In this document: piece by piece, positions 56,290 to 64,000 of the stretch
Layout of the letters: each line of letters opens with the position of its first letter
Position numbering within the stretch: the first letter of the stretch is position 1
NCBI GenBank assembly: GCA_035624785.1
Contig: DASPQV010000047.1
Location: forward strand, 95,482 to 159,481
DNA from: JAJZNI01 sp035624785
GTDB taxonomy: Bacteria > Chloroflexota > Dormibacteria > Aeolococcales > Aeolococcaceae
Direction of reading: 5' to 3'
DNA: 64,000 nt
The notes under the pieces: generated by a model
Seen by the model: only the letters and a program-made list of their open reading frames with translations
Database searches by the model: none
Told to the model about the DNA's origin: nothing
Made by a program: the position numbers and the translations under genes

Positions 56290-57135
56290 ATGGCAGGCGT
56301 GGCGACGACCCGGGAGATCGACAGGCAGCTCGCCGAGCTGGAGCGTCAGCGCACGGAGGGCGAGATCTCCGAGATCACCTTCACGGTGCGCCGCAACCTG
56401 CTGCTCACCCGCGCCGAGCAGTCGGTGAGACGGCGGCACGCCGCCCTCCGGGTGATGCCGCCGCCGCCACCGCCTCCCCCGCCCTATCTCCACCGCGCTC
56501 CGGCTCAACCCCGGGTCAACCGCCGGGCGATCCTCTGGATGCTGGGCCTCGCAGCGGTGGCCACCCTGCTCGTGCTCGTCTACAAGCTCGGGAGCTCGAC
56601 CGCTCCGTCGCCCTCCTCCCCCGGGCAGTCGGCGGCTCCGCCGGTCTCCGCCACGGCCGCGCCGTCCTCCTCCCCGGCGCTGCCCACGTCGCCACCTGCC
56701 GCGTCGTCGCGCCCCAGTGGGAGAGCCCAACCCACCCCGGGGGCGCCCAGCAGCAGCTCGATGACGATCCACGAGACCCAGGCCACGGCGACCGGGGGCA
56801 GCGTCACCCTGCTCGGCTATGCCGACCACTTCTCACCGGTCAGCGAGATCAACAACCCCCTCCCGGCGGGAGGCTTCTATGCCGCCGTGGAGCTCCAGGT
56901 GTGCGCGGGCGGCCAGGCTGGTACCGTCGTGTCGCCCTTCGACTTCCTGCTCCTCGAGCCTGACCAGTCGAAGCTGGGCGTCGCCACCGGTCCCGCCGAG
57001 GGCCTCCAGCCGCAGCTTTCGTTGACCCAGGTGGCGACCGGCCACTGCGTCAGCGGGTGGCTGAGCTACGGCGTCACCGCGCGCCCGTCCGCTCTCGTAG
57101 ACGTCGCCGACAACCTGACCTGGTCCATCCCCTGA
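56290..57135 (+). CDS. Membrane-anchored extracytoplasmic protein with helical N-terminal unit
   Basis: About 281 residues. The N-terminus has the charged helical unit ELERQRTEGEISEITFTVRRN, closely resembling that of the RDD protein. It is followed by a polyproline stretch, one membrane helix (about residues 78-98), a serine/proline/threonine linker, and an extracytoplasmic beta-rich domain (MTIHETQATATGGSVTLLGY start) similar to DUF4352-type domains. Two cysteines (LQVCAGG, TGHCVSG) could form a disulfide. ATG 56290 is preferred; GTG 56281 is an alternative. Function is unknown. Confidence 0.6.
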   Translation: MAGVATTREIDRQLAELERQRTEGEISEITFTVRRNLLLTRAEQSVRRRHAALRVMPPPPPPPPPYLHRAPAQPRVNRRAILWMLGLAAVATLLVLVYKLGSSTAPSPSSPGQSAAPPVSATAAPSSSPALPTSPPAASSRPSGRAQPTPGAPSSSSMTIHETQATATGGSVTLLGYADHFSPVSEINNPLPAGGFYAAVELQVCAGGQAGTVVSPFDFLLLEPDQSKLGVATGPAEGLQPQLSLTQVATGHCVSGWLSYGVTARPSALVDVADNLTWSIP

Positions 57136-57153
57136 CCGGCCGCGGCCGCCGCC
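57135..57153. terminator. Hairpin between convergent genes
   Basis: ACCGGC (57135-57140) and GCCGGT (57148-57153) pair around a 7-base GC-rich loop, at the stop of the rightward gene and 24 bases before the end of the leftward kinase gene. No T-run is seen. Confidence 0.3.
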
Positions 57154-57176
57154 GGTTGACCGCTGCGGCGCGGCGC

Positions 57177-59423
57177 CTACTCTGCGGGAGGGCTCGGTCC
57201 CGGGGGCGGAGCCGCGAGCATCCGGCGCTCTTCCAGGGCTCCGTCCACCAGGGCGAGCAGGTCCATCGCCCGGATCGGCTTCAGCCCGAAGCGGTCGCAG
57301 CCGGCCTCCATGGCGCGGTCCCCGGTGTTGCCGATGCGGTCGGCCGAGAGGGCGACCACGGCGGCGTGCCCCTGGGACGCGGCTCGCAGGGCGCCGACGA
57401 TCTCCAGGCCGTCGCCATCGGGCAGCTGAACGTCAAGGATTACCAGGTCGGCGGGTGACTTGCCGACCGCCTCGAGAGCCGCCTTGCGGGTATCCACCGA
57501 TCGCACCCGATGGCCGGCGGCAACCAGCACGTCACTGATCGACTGACGGTTCACAGGGTCGTCCTCGACCACCAGGATGGACACCTCCTGCTCTCCCGGC
57601 ACCGCCGCCGGCCGGGGCGCGCGCGGCGGTCGCAGCAGCCGCGGCGCCAAGGGCTCGCGGGAGCGCCGCAGGGTGAAGGAGAAGCGGCTGCCCCTGCCGA
57701 GCTCGCTGGCCACCTCCAGGGTGCTGCCGTGGAGCTCGACGATCCGCCGGCAGATCGCCAGCCCCAGGCCGACGCCGGGGACCCCGGCGTCGCTGGCCCG
57801 CTCGAAGGGCTGGAAGATGCGTTCCAGCTCCGAGGTGGGAATGCCCTTGCCGGTGTCGCACACGGCGAGGGTGACCCGATCCGGGGCGACGGCTGCCTCC
57901 AGCCAGACCCGCCCTCCGGCGGGCGTGAATTTGACCGCGTTGGTGAGCAGGTTGACCAGAACCTGGCGCAGCCGGAGGGGGTCGGCCAGCAGCCGGGGCA
58001 CCTCGGACAGGCGGGGCCATTCGAGAGCGATGTCGGCAGCGCCAGCCATGGGGGTTATGACCTCGGACACATCCCCGAGCACGGCTCCCAGGTCCACGGG
58101 TTGAGAGCGGACGTCGAGGCGACCGGCTTCGAGTCGCCCGAGGTCGAGGAGGTTGTCGACCAGCTCGAGAAGGTTGCCGGCCACCGAATGGATCCGCTCT
58201 CCGACGGTGCGCACCCGGTCCGGATCGTCGATGACCCCGAGCGCGGGGTCCGCGAGCAGCTCGGCTGACATCGAGATCCCGCTGATCGATCCCCGCAGCT
58301 CGTGAGAGAGGCTGGTCAGGAAGGACCGGGTCGCCTCCATCTCGCGGCGCAGCGCCCTGGAGGCCTCGGCGATGCGGTCCACCAGGTCCGGAGCCTGGGG
58401 CCGGCTGGTGAGCAGCCGGGAGCGGGCCAGCTCGGCGGCGAGGCGGGCCACGAAGCGCTCGTCGTCCTCGGTGAACCCCGGGCTCCCGCGCTTGTTGGCG
58501 GCGTAGAGGAGGCCGATGACCTTCCTCTCCCGGATCAGCGGTGCCGAGACGAAGCAGGTGATCCGGCCATGGCCCTCGGTGAAGCCCGCCTGCTCGGGGG
58601 TGAGGTCGATCTCAGTGAGGCGCGTCGACCGGCGCAGCTGGAGTGCTTCCGCCAGCAGACCGCTGCCCGGCTCCGTTGTGGGCATCGCAACCCGGCGGCC
58701 CGGAGCCAGCCCGGACTGGGCGAAGGCGGGGGCGACCTCCACACCCGGGGGCGGGATGATGACGATGGCAGCGGCCTCGGCCTCGGTGACCGCCCGGACG
58801 TCATGGACCGCCCACTGGAGGACCCCGCTGGGTCGCAGCTGCCGCATCAGCGCCAGGTTGGTCCGGGCCAGGCGGTGAGCCTGGCTCCGCAGCGCGGCAA
58901 TCTGGTCGCCCGCCCGCGCCGCCCACACCGACCCCGCCACCACCCCGGCGAGCTCGGCCAGCCTCGCCTCGTCCGCCGAAGAGAACGGCTCGGCACGGTG
59001 GCGTGCCGAGACCAGATGTCCCTCGACCCCGCCACGGGCTCGAAGTGGGAGCACGATCAGCGCGACCGCCGGCGGATCGCTGGGCGGGAAGCCGGCCACG
59101 CCGGGCTGCGAGCGGAGGTCGTCGACCCTGATCGGGGCGTGGGCGAGACGCAGCGTATCCAGGCTCGGCATGGCGCGGATGGCATCCGCGGACAGCCCGA
59201 CGACGTCTCCGCCAGGACCGGTGTGGTGGTACGCGACGTACCGGCTGTGGTCGGGCGAGAGGAGGGCGACGGCCGCGTAGTCAGCGGCCCCGAGCCTCAC
59301 GGCCTCCGCGACCGCCTCCGCCGCGACGGGATCGAGCTCGTCGGCCCCCGGCTGGGGGAGCGCCGTCTCAGCATCCTCGACCGGCTCGGGGAGGAAGACC
59401 CCCGGCGCGCCGACCGCGGTCAC
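57177..59423 (-). CDS. Hybrid sensor histidine kinase with two GAF domains and a receiver
   Basis: A 748-residue soluble kinase. Two GAF-type sensor domains cover about 30-170 and 190-345. The dimerisation domain has phospho-acceptor His374 in SLSHELRGSISGI. The ATPase domain shows the N box NLLTNAVKF (491-499), DTGKGIP and GVGLGLAI. A C-terminal receiver (about 613-735) has Asp664 in LVILDVQLPDGDGLEI and the conserved lysine in FGLKPI. No membrane helices occur, so it senses a cytoplasmic signal. GTG 59423 overlaps the stop of the response regulator gene (GTGA), so the two are coupled. Confidence 0.9.
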   Translation of the reverse strand: MTAVGAPGVFLPEPVEDAETALPQPGADELDPVAAEAVAEAVRLGAADYAAVALLSPDHSRYVAYHHTGPGGDVVGLSADAIRAMPSLDTLRLAHAPIRVDDLRSQPGVAGFPPSDPPAVALIVLPLRARGGVEGHLVSARHRAEPFSSADEARLAELAGVVAGSVWAARAGDQIAALRSQAHRLARTNLALMRQLRPSGVLQWAVHDVRAVTEAEAAAIVIIPPPGVEVAPAFAQSGLAPGRRVAMPTTEPGSGLLAEALQLRRSTRLTEIDLTPEQAGFTEGHGRITCFVSAPLIRERKVIGLLYAANKRGSPGFTEDDERFVARLAAELARSRLLTSRPQAPDLVDRIAEASRALRREMEATRSFLTSLSHELRGSISGISMSAELLADPALGVIDDPDRVRTVGERIHSVAGNLLELVDNLLDLGRLEAGRLDVRSQPVDLGAVLGDVSEVITPMAGAADIALEWPRLSEVPRLLADPLRLRQVLVNLLTNAVKFTPAGGRVWLEAAVAPDRVTLAVCDTGKGIPTSELERIFQPFERASDAGVPGVGLGLAICRRIVELHGSTLEVASELGRGSRFSFTLRRSREPLAPRLLRPPRAPRPAAVPGEQEVSILVVEDDPVNRQSISDVLVAAGHRVRSVDTRKAALEAVGKSPADLVILDVQLPDGDGLEIVGALRAASQGHAAVVALSADRIGNTGDRAMEAGCDRFGLKPIRAMDLLALVDGALEERRMLAAPPPGPSPPAE

Positions 59424-60091
59424 TTTCTCCAGCCCCGCTCCGGGACCAGCCCCAGCCGCATGGCGGTGATCACCGCCTCGAGCTGGCTGTGCGCGTCGAG
59501 CTTGGCCAGGATGCTCTTGACGTGGCCACGGCAGGTGTGCACGCTGATCTCAAGACGGCGCGCGATCCCCTGGGGATCCAGGCCCTCGCTGAGCAGGCCG
59601 AGCACCTCCATCTCCCGATCGGTCAGCGACAGGGAGCGCCCGGGCGCGGGGGAGGCGGCGGCCTGGGCCCGGCTGAGCAGGGCGCTGAGCACGCTGCCCT
59701 CGATGGCCATGCTGCCCTCCCCGGCCTTGCGGATGGCGGTGAGGACCGAGCTGATCCCGCTCTCCTTGGGCAGGATGCCGGAGACCCCCACGGCGGCGGC
59801 CCGGGCCAGGACGTCGATGTCGGAGTGGGCGGTGAGCACCAGGATGTTCAGATCGGGGTGGAGCTCGAGGAGCTTCCTGGCTGCCTCGACCCCGTCCCCG
59901 TCGGGGAGCTGGACGTCGGTGAGGAGCACATCTGGGCCGGTGGTCAGGAGCACGGCTCGTGCTTCGGCGATGGTGGACGCGATCCCCACACAGCGCATGT
60001 CCGGCTGGAGGTCGATGGCCATGGCGATGGACTCCGCCACCGCGCGGTGATCGTCGACCACCAGGACCCGGACCGGCTTCTGCTCAGGCAC
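59420..60091 (-). CDS. NarL/LuxR-type response regulator
   Basis: A 223-residue regulator. The receiver domain has acidic DD at 13-14, phospho-acceptor Asp59 in LLTDVQLPDGDGVEA and a lysine in GILPKES. The C-terminal LuxR-type helix-turn-helix reads LTDREMEVLGLLSEGLDPQGIARRLEIS (in parts) with HVKSILAKLDAHSQ. GTG 60091 is selected because GGGGAGGAG lies just upstream; longer versions would have a proline-rich extension. It is the probable partner of the hybrid kinase downstream. Confidence 0.92.
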   Translation of the reverse strand: MPEQKPVRVLVVDDHRAVAESIAMAIDLQPDMRCVGIASTIAEARAVLLTTGPDVLLTDVQLPDGDGVEAARKLLELHPDLNILVLTAHSDIDVLARAAAVGVSGILPKESGISSVLTAIRKAGEGSMAIEGSVLSALLSRAQAAASPAPGRSLSLTDREMEVLGLLSEGLDPQGIARRLEISVHTCRGHVKSILAKLDAHSQLEAVITAMRLGLVPERGWRK

Positions 60092-60237
60092 TCTCTCCTC
60101 CCCAAGGGGCTCCTCGAGGTGCGACCGGCGGGGACGCATGCCGCGGCCAGGGCTCGTACGGTACTCCAGTTCGGGTCCGGCGTCCCCTGCCGGCGAGCCC
60201 GCCGCACCGCCGCTCGGCGCCGCTGCGGTGCCGCGAC

Positions 60238-61248
60238 TCACGCCGCGCTTGCCAGCGACTGCTTCTGGAACCAGCTGATGAACGCTTCGATGCCCGCTTC
60301 GATCGAGGTCAGCGGCCGGTAGCCGAGGTCCTGGCGCGCCCGGCTGATGTCGGCGTAGGTGATCGGCACGTCGCCGGCCATCGCGGGCGCCAGGCGCATC
60401 CGCAGGGACACCCCGAGCGCGTCGGCGATCAGATGGACCAGGTCGTCCAGGCGGGTGGTCTGGGTCGTGCCCAGGTTGTAGACGCGGTAGCCGCTGGGGT
60501 GGTCGACGGCGGCCAGGATCCCGGCGACGATGTCGTCGACGTAGGTGAAGTCGCGGCGGGCCGAGCCGTTGCCGAAGACCGGAACCGTCTTGCCGGCGGC
60601 GAGCAGTCGGGTGAATCTGTGGATCGCCATCTCCGGCCGCTGCCGTGGGCCGTAGACAGTGAAGAGGCGCAGGCAGGTCACCGGGACCCCGTACAGCTCG
60701 TGGAAGGCGTAGCAGGCCAGCTCCCCGGCCCGCTTGGTGGCTGCGTAGGGCGACGACGGGCGGTCGGCCGCCTGGTCCTCCCGGAACGGCACCGGGGTTG
60801 TCGACCCGTACACGGAGGAGGACGACCCGAAGACGAGATGGCCGACCCGGTGGCTGCGGACCCGCTGCAGGAGGCGGGTGGTGCCGAGCACGTTGATCCG
60901 GTCGTACAGCTCGGGATCGGCGAGCGAGGGGCGGACGCCGGCCCGGGCGGCGAGGTGGATCACCGCGTCGTATTGAGCGGTGGCGAAGGTTCGTTCAAGG
61001 TCGTCGTCGCTGAGCAGGTCACCCTCGATCAGGGTGAAGCGTGGGGCGTTGACCAGCCCTGCCAGATTGCCGCGCTTGATCGCCGGGTCGTAGAAGGGGT
61101 CGAAATTGTCCAGCACGACCACCCGATCGCCGCGGCGAAGCAGGGCTTCGGTGAGGTGGCTGCCGATGAAGCCGGCGCCCCCGGTGACCAGCACCGACCG
61201 GCCACGGCGGGATGTCCCGGAAGCTTTGATTGGCCTCTCTGCTGTCAT
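60238..61248 (-). CDS. NAD-dependent epimerase, UDP-glucuronate/UDP-glucose 4-epimerase type
   Basis: A 336-residue extended SDR. The NAD-binding TGGAGFIGSH lies near residue 22. The segment VVVLDNFDPFYDPAIKRGNL is typical of UDP-glucuronate 4-epimerases. The catalytic set has SSSSVYG and YAATKRAGE (Tyr-x-x-x-Lys). YGPRQRPEMAIHRF and GSARRDFTYVDDIV are further family motifs. It would supply sugar nucleotides for polysaccharide. ATG 61248 with GGGAGGA upstream is the start. Monocistronic, leftward. Confidence 0.88.
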   Translation of the reverse strand: MTAERPIKASGTSRRGRSVLVTGGAGFIGSHLTEALLRRGDRVVVLDNFDPFYDPAIKRGNLAGLVNAPRFTLIEGDLLSDDDLERTFATAQYDAVIHLAARAGVRPSLADPELYDRINVLGTTRLLQRVRSHRVGHLVFGSSSSVYGSTTPVPFREDQAADRPSSPYAATKRAGELACYAFHELYGVPVTCLRLFTVYGPRQRPEMAIHRFTRLLAAGKTVPVFGNGSARRDFTYVDDIVAGILAAVDHPSGYRVYNLGTTQTTRLDDLVHLIADALGVSLRMRLAPAMAGDVPITYADISRARQDLGYRPLTSIEAGIEAFISWFQKQSLASAA

Positions 61249-61526
61249 TCCTCCCTTGTACGGGACCCGGCGCGGTCGGGCCAGCGGCGGCTCCGGGCTG
61301 GTGGCATGGGCGGGATGGTGGGTTTTGCAGGACAGCTGCCCGGGCTCTGGGCGCCGGTCCCAGGCGGCGCGGCTTCGGCGCCTGCCATCTTCCACCGCGG
61401 GCGCAGCCTGGATAGACTGATCGGCCGGCGCCCAGCCGGAGGCGGTGGACGCCGCCAGGAGGGTGATCCGCTGACAAGTCCCGAGTGGCCGGCTCGCAAT
61501 CCCGTCCGCGGGAGCGCAGGACGCCG

Positions 61527-63014
61527 GTGAAGCTGGCTCCACTGCAGGCGGTGGCGGCGGCCGCACTCGCCGCGGCGGTTGCCCTGTGCGCCGCCGGAGC
61601 CGCTCCGTTGGAGCGACCGCCGGCCGCTGCCGCCCCGCCGGGAGGCGCCCTGGCGGCACTGCCCTCCCAGGGTGGGACCCAGCTGCCGGGCACCTCGGGG
61701 CCGACCCCGGGGGGTGCCGGGAGCCCCTCCCCGAGCCCCAGCGGTGCCGGGAGCCACTCCCCGACCCCGGCCGCCGCGCCGCTGACGGCCGCAGCCTCTC
61801 CGAGCCCATCGCCGACCGCGGCTCGGTCCACTGCTGCCGCCACCCCCTCCGCCCCGGCGAGCCATTCGGCGGCCCCGTCGCCTTCCGCCACGCCCTCGGG
61901 GACGGCTCCGGTCATCCCCACCGGCGTGCCCTCGGCGCTGCACGTCTCCGGAAACCAGCTGGTCGACGCCAACGGGGTGCCGGTGACCCTGCACGGCGCC
62001 GACATGAGCGGCACCGAAACGGTGTGCGCCCAGAACTGGACCAACGATCCGTTCGGCGGCCAGCCCGAGGACGACGCCCAGACCTTCGCGGCCATGAGGT
62101 CGTGGGGGATCAACGCCGTCCGCATACCGCTCAACGAGGACTGCTGGCTGGGCATCAACGGGGTGCAGATCGGCGGCGCCGCCTATCAGCAGCCGGTCGA
62201 GAAACTGGTCCGGGACCTCGAGGCCGCGGGCTTCTACGTGATCGTCGACCTGCACTGGACCGCGCCGGGGACGCAGCGGGCGGTCGCCCAGAACCCGGCT
62301 CCGGATGAGGACCATTCACCCGCCTTCTGGCAGGGGGTCGCGGGCGCGTTCAAGGATGACCCGGCGGTCATATTCGATCTCTTCAACGAACCCTACTTCT
62401 ACTGGATGACCTCAGGAGAGAACCAGTGGACCTGCCTGTGGCAGGGATGCACCGTCACCCAGCTCGTGGTCAACAACCAGGCGAGCAACACGTCCGGACA
62501 CCCCTGCGACCCCAGCAACAACTGCTACACCGCCGACGCCAACTGGCAGACCGCCGGCTTCGATCAGCTGATCAGCATCATCCGGGGCGCCGGCGCCGCC
62601 AACGTGATCATGGCTGGCGGGGCCGACTGGGCCCGTGACCTCTCCGGCTGGCTGGCCACCCGACCTTCCGATCCCAACCTGGTCGCCTCCTGGCACAGCT
62701 ACCCGTCAGCGAACCCGTCGCTTCAGAGCGAGTGCGCCGCCGAGTGGTGCTGGAACCAGGTGATCGCTCCCTTGGCCGCCAAGGTTCCGGTCGTGGTCGG
62801 GGAGACGGGCGACAGCGCGACCGGCCCGGAGACCTACCTCACCGGCTCGACCGGCTTCCTCCCCTGGGCCAAGAGCCACGGTCTCAGCGTGCTGGCCTGG
62901 ACCTGGAACGCCTGGCAGGACCCCAGCGATGTCCTGGTCACCTCGATGACGGCGGGCACCCCGACGCCGGGGGAGGGGGTCGCCTTCCAGGCCTACCTTC
63001 GCGGCTTCGGCTGA
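61527..63014 (+). CDS. Secreted GH5-family glycoside hydrolase (cellulase-like)
   Basis: About 495 residues. It has a signal peptide (LQAVAAAALAAAVALCAAGAAP), a roughly 100-residue proline/serine/threonine-rich linker with a tandem repeat (GAGSPSPSPS and GAGSHSPTPA), then a GH5 catalytic TIM barrel. The acid/base glutamate is in FDLFNEPYF, the nucleophile in VVVGETGD, and GINAVRIPLNEDCWLG and VIVDLHWT are typical strands. Several cysteines in the catalytic region suggest disulfides, as expected outside the cell. It probably cleaves beta-1,4-glucans or similar. GTG 61527 gives a proper signal peptide; GTG 61485 is the alternative. Confidence 0.88.
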   Translation: MKLAPLQAVAAAALAAAVALCAAGAAPLERPPAAAAPPGGALAALPSQGGTQLPGTSGPTPGGAGSPSPSPSGAGSHSPTPAAAPLTAAASPSPSPTAARSTAAATPSAPASHSAAPSPSATPSGTAPVIPTGVPSALHVSGNQLVDANGVPVTLHGADMSGTETVCAQNWTNDPFGGQPEDDAQTFAAMRSWGINAVRIPLNEDCWLGINGVQIGGAAYQQPVEKLVRDLEAAGFYVIVDLHWTAPGTQRAVAQNPAPDEDHSPAFWQGVAGAFKDDPAVIFDLFNEPYFYWMTSGENQWTCLWQGCTVTQLVVNNQASNTSGHPCDPSNNCYTADANWQTAGFDQLISIIRGAGAANVIMAGGADWARDLSGWLATRPSDPNLVASWHSYPSANPSLQSECAAEWCWNQVIAPLAAKVPVVVGETGDSATGPETYLTGSTGFLPWAKSHGLSVLAWTWNAWQDPSDVLVTSMTAGTPTPGEGVAFQAYLRGFG

Positions 63015-63096
63015 TCGTCGTCGCGTGGGCACCACCCGTTCCGGGCTTCCGGCCCCAGCCCAGCTCCTGGTCTGGGCGCATACGGTTTCGCGAGGT

Positions 63097-63133
63097 GGGA
63101 CGTTGTACCCATAAGAGCCCCGCCAAACGTCCC
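63097..63133. repeat. Inverted repeat GGGACGTT / AACGTCCC
   Basis: A perfect 8-base inverted repeat (63097-63104 and 63126-63133) with a 21-base loop, followed by a second possible hairpin GGTGGG/CCACCC. It lies 50 bases before the kinase gene start and could be an operator or leader structure. It matches no known riboswitch I recognise. Confidence 0.4.
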
Positions 63134-63182
63134 GCGGCGGTGGGGGCAACCACCCACCCAGCCTCACCGAGAGGGGGAAACA

Positions 63183-63842
63183 GTGACCACGGTCCCGGTC
63201 ATCGAAGCCGGCACACTCGCCCTCCCGGGAAGCCCTGCAACCGGGTCGACCGGCCTCGAGGAGGCCCGTGCCTGGTTGGCCCGCGAGCTCCATGACGGGG
63301 CGGTCCAGCGACTGACCGTGATGTCGGTCGAGATCGAGCGGCTGAGGCGGCGGTCCGGGCTGGGCGGGGAGCTGGACCCGCTGCAGAGCGGCGTCCGGGC
63401 GGCGCTCAACGACCTCCGCCGGCTTCTCTATGACCTCCGCGATGAGCCGCCGGTGGACACCGGCTTCGTGGCTGGAGTTCGCGATCTCCTCTCTGAGCTC
63501 AGTCGTGCGGCGATCGTCGCTGACCTGGTGGTCCAGGGGTGGCCTGACGAGCTGCCCTTCGACATGGCGGCGAACCTTCGCCGGATCTGTGGTGAGGCGC
63601 TCGCCAACGTCCGCCGCCACAGCGGCGCCAGCCGGGTCACCGTGACCCTCCAGGCCCTCGCCGGCAGCCTGGCCCTGACGGTCGCCGACGACGGGCGCGG
63701 CCTGGGCCGGGCCGAGGCGGGCTTCGGCCGCCGCGGCATGGCGGAGAGGGCCCGCGAGATGCGCGGCCACATCAGCGTGAAAAGCGCCCCAGGGCGGGGC
63801 ACCATCGTTCGCTGCATCGTTCCCCATGGAGGAGACAGGTGA
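63183..63842 (+). CDS. Soluble NarL-type sensor histidine kinase
   Basis: A 219-residue kinase of the HisKA_3 class with no membrane helices and no recognisable sensor domain. The phospho-acceptor histidine is in ARELHDGAVQRLTVM (about residue 38). The ATPase part has EALANVRRHSGASRV, VADDGRGL and GRRGMAERAREMRGHI. It may be driven by a partner protein. GTG 63183 has GGGGGAAA upstream. Its stop overlaps the next regulator gene as GTGA. Confidence 0.88.
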   Translation: MTTVPVIEAGTLALPGSPATGSTGLEEARAWLARELHDGAVQRLTVMSVEIERLRRRSGLGGELDPLQSGVRAALNDLRRLLYDLRDEPPVDTGFVAGVRDLLSELSRAAIVADLVVQGWPDELPFDMAANLRRICGEALANVRRHSGASRVTVTLQALAGSLALTVADDGRGLGRAEAGFGRRGMAERAREMRGHISVKSAPGRGTIVRCIVPHGGDR

Positions 63843-64000
63843 TCACGACGAAACCCATCCGGGTGCTCATCGCCGACGACCAGACCCTGTTCCGCTCAGG
63901 GTTGGCCCGGCTGCTCGACGAGGACCCTCGGGTCAGCGTGGTCGCCGAGGCCCGGGACGGGGTGGAGGCGGTGCGGCGCTGCCGGGAGTGCGATCCCGAC
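63839..64000 (+). CDS. Response regulator, N-terminal part only
   Basis: The first 54 codons of a receiver domain run to the window edge: IRVLIADDQTLFRSGLARLL then VSVVAEARDGVEAV, characteristic of NarL-family regulators. The phospho-acceptor aspartate would lie just past the end. GTG 63839 overlaps the kinase stop (GTGA), so it is the cognate partner. Confidence 0.88.
   Translation, partial: MITTKPIRVLIADDQTLFRSGLARLLDEDPRVSVVAEARDGVEAVRRCRECDPD

Noticed and set aside
63090..63182. Possible c-di-GMP riboswitch before the kinase gene
   Set aside because: The hairpins are present, but the conserved c-di-GMP riboswitch core sequences are not.
1..64000. CRISPR arrays, insertion sequences, rRNA, phage or toxin-antitoxin genes
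   Set aside because: None was seen on either strand; only one tRNA and one recombinase indicate mobility.

Overview
The window is about 64 kb of very GC-rich bacterial chromosome with dense, short-spaced operons on both strands. Protein families and architecture suggest an uncultured terrabacterial lineage, most likely Chloroflexota or Ca. Dormibacterota, with Actinomycetota as an alternative. This placement is inference, from GC content, a coproporphyrin-type ferrochelatase, a MoxR-DUF58 operon, a DUF929 thioredoxin-like protein, and type IV pilus genes without an outer-membrane secretin. Many genes have a TANNNT-like -10 box only 6-9 bases before the start codon, which points to widespread leaderless transcription. 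Many adjacent genes overlap as ATGA, GTGA or TTGA.

Layout from left to right. 1-9 kb: the end of a phosphohexomutase-type gene, a truncated SnoaL-like remnant, then a leftward operon of a stand-alone Lrp/AsnC ligand domain, hemE, hemH, a DUF3352 protein and an MMPL transporter; divergent to it is a zinc-ribbon membrane protein. 8.9-11.4 kb: tRNA-Gly(CCC) followed by a small accessory island (tyrosine recombinase, a co-transcribed small membrane protein, a GNAT-like protein). 11.4-20 kb: M48 protease, peptidyl-prolyl isomerase, and a complete branched-chain amino-acid-type ABC transporter (livKHMGF) with an unusually long LivM. 20-32 kb: a kelch-like protein, membrane proteins, a GalT-like enzyme, an ArsR-type regulator, a VOC protein, a membrane-anchored molybdopterin oxidoreductase, and a DUF4129 / MoxR / DUF58 operon.

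32-45 kb: MsrB, a DUF929 protein, a degenerate GGDEF-EAL protein, a TlpA-like lipoprotein, and an NAD/cofactor cluster. That cluster has an NrtR-type regulator with a degenerate Nudix box, bioY, then one long gene fusing nicotinate phosphoribosyltransferase to nicotinamidase. A palindrome sits on the promoter of the fusion gene. It is followed by a pterin dehydratase and an MBL hydrolase, then a CoA-type Nudix hydrolase, small proteins and an alpha/beta hydrolase. 45-56 kb: trpD, a zinc-ribbon coiled-coil protein and RNase H; an orphan N-terminal prepilin-peptidase domain; pilT; an RDD protein; and the leftward pilB-pilC-minor pilins-pilA operon. 56-64 kb: a secreted membrane-anchored protein, a hybrid histidine kinase with its NarL-type regulator, a UDP-glucuronate-epimerase-like enzyme, a secreted GH5 glycosidase, and a second NarL-type two-component pair cut by the window end.

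The best candidates for something new are the PncB-PncA fusion with an internal ribosome-binding site and an NrtR-type operator, the window-wide leaderless signature, the orphan prepilin-peptidase domain beside pilT, and several unexplained structured or palindromic intergenic elements.
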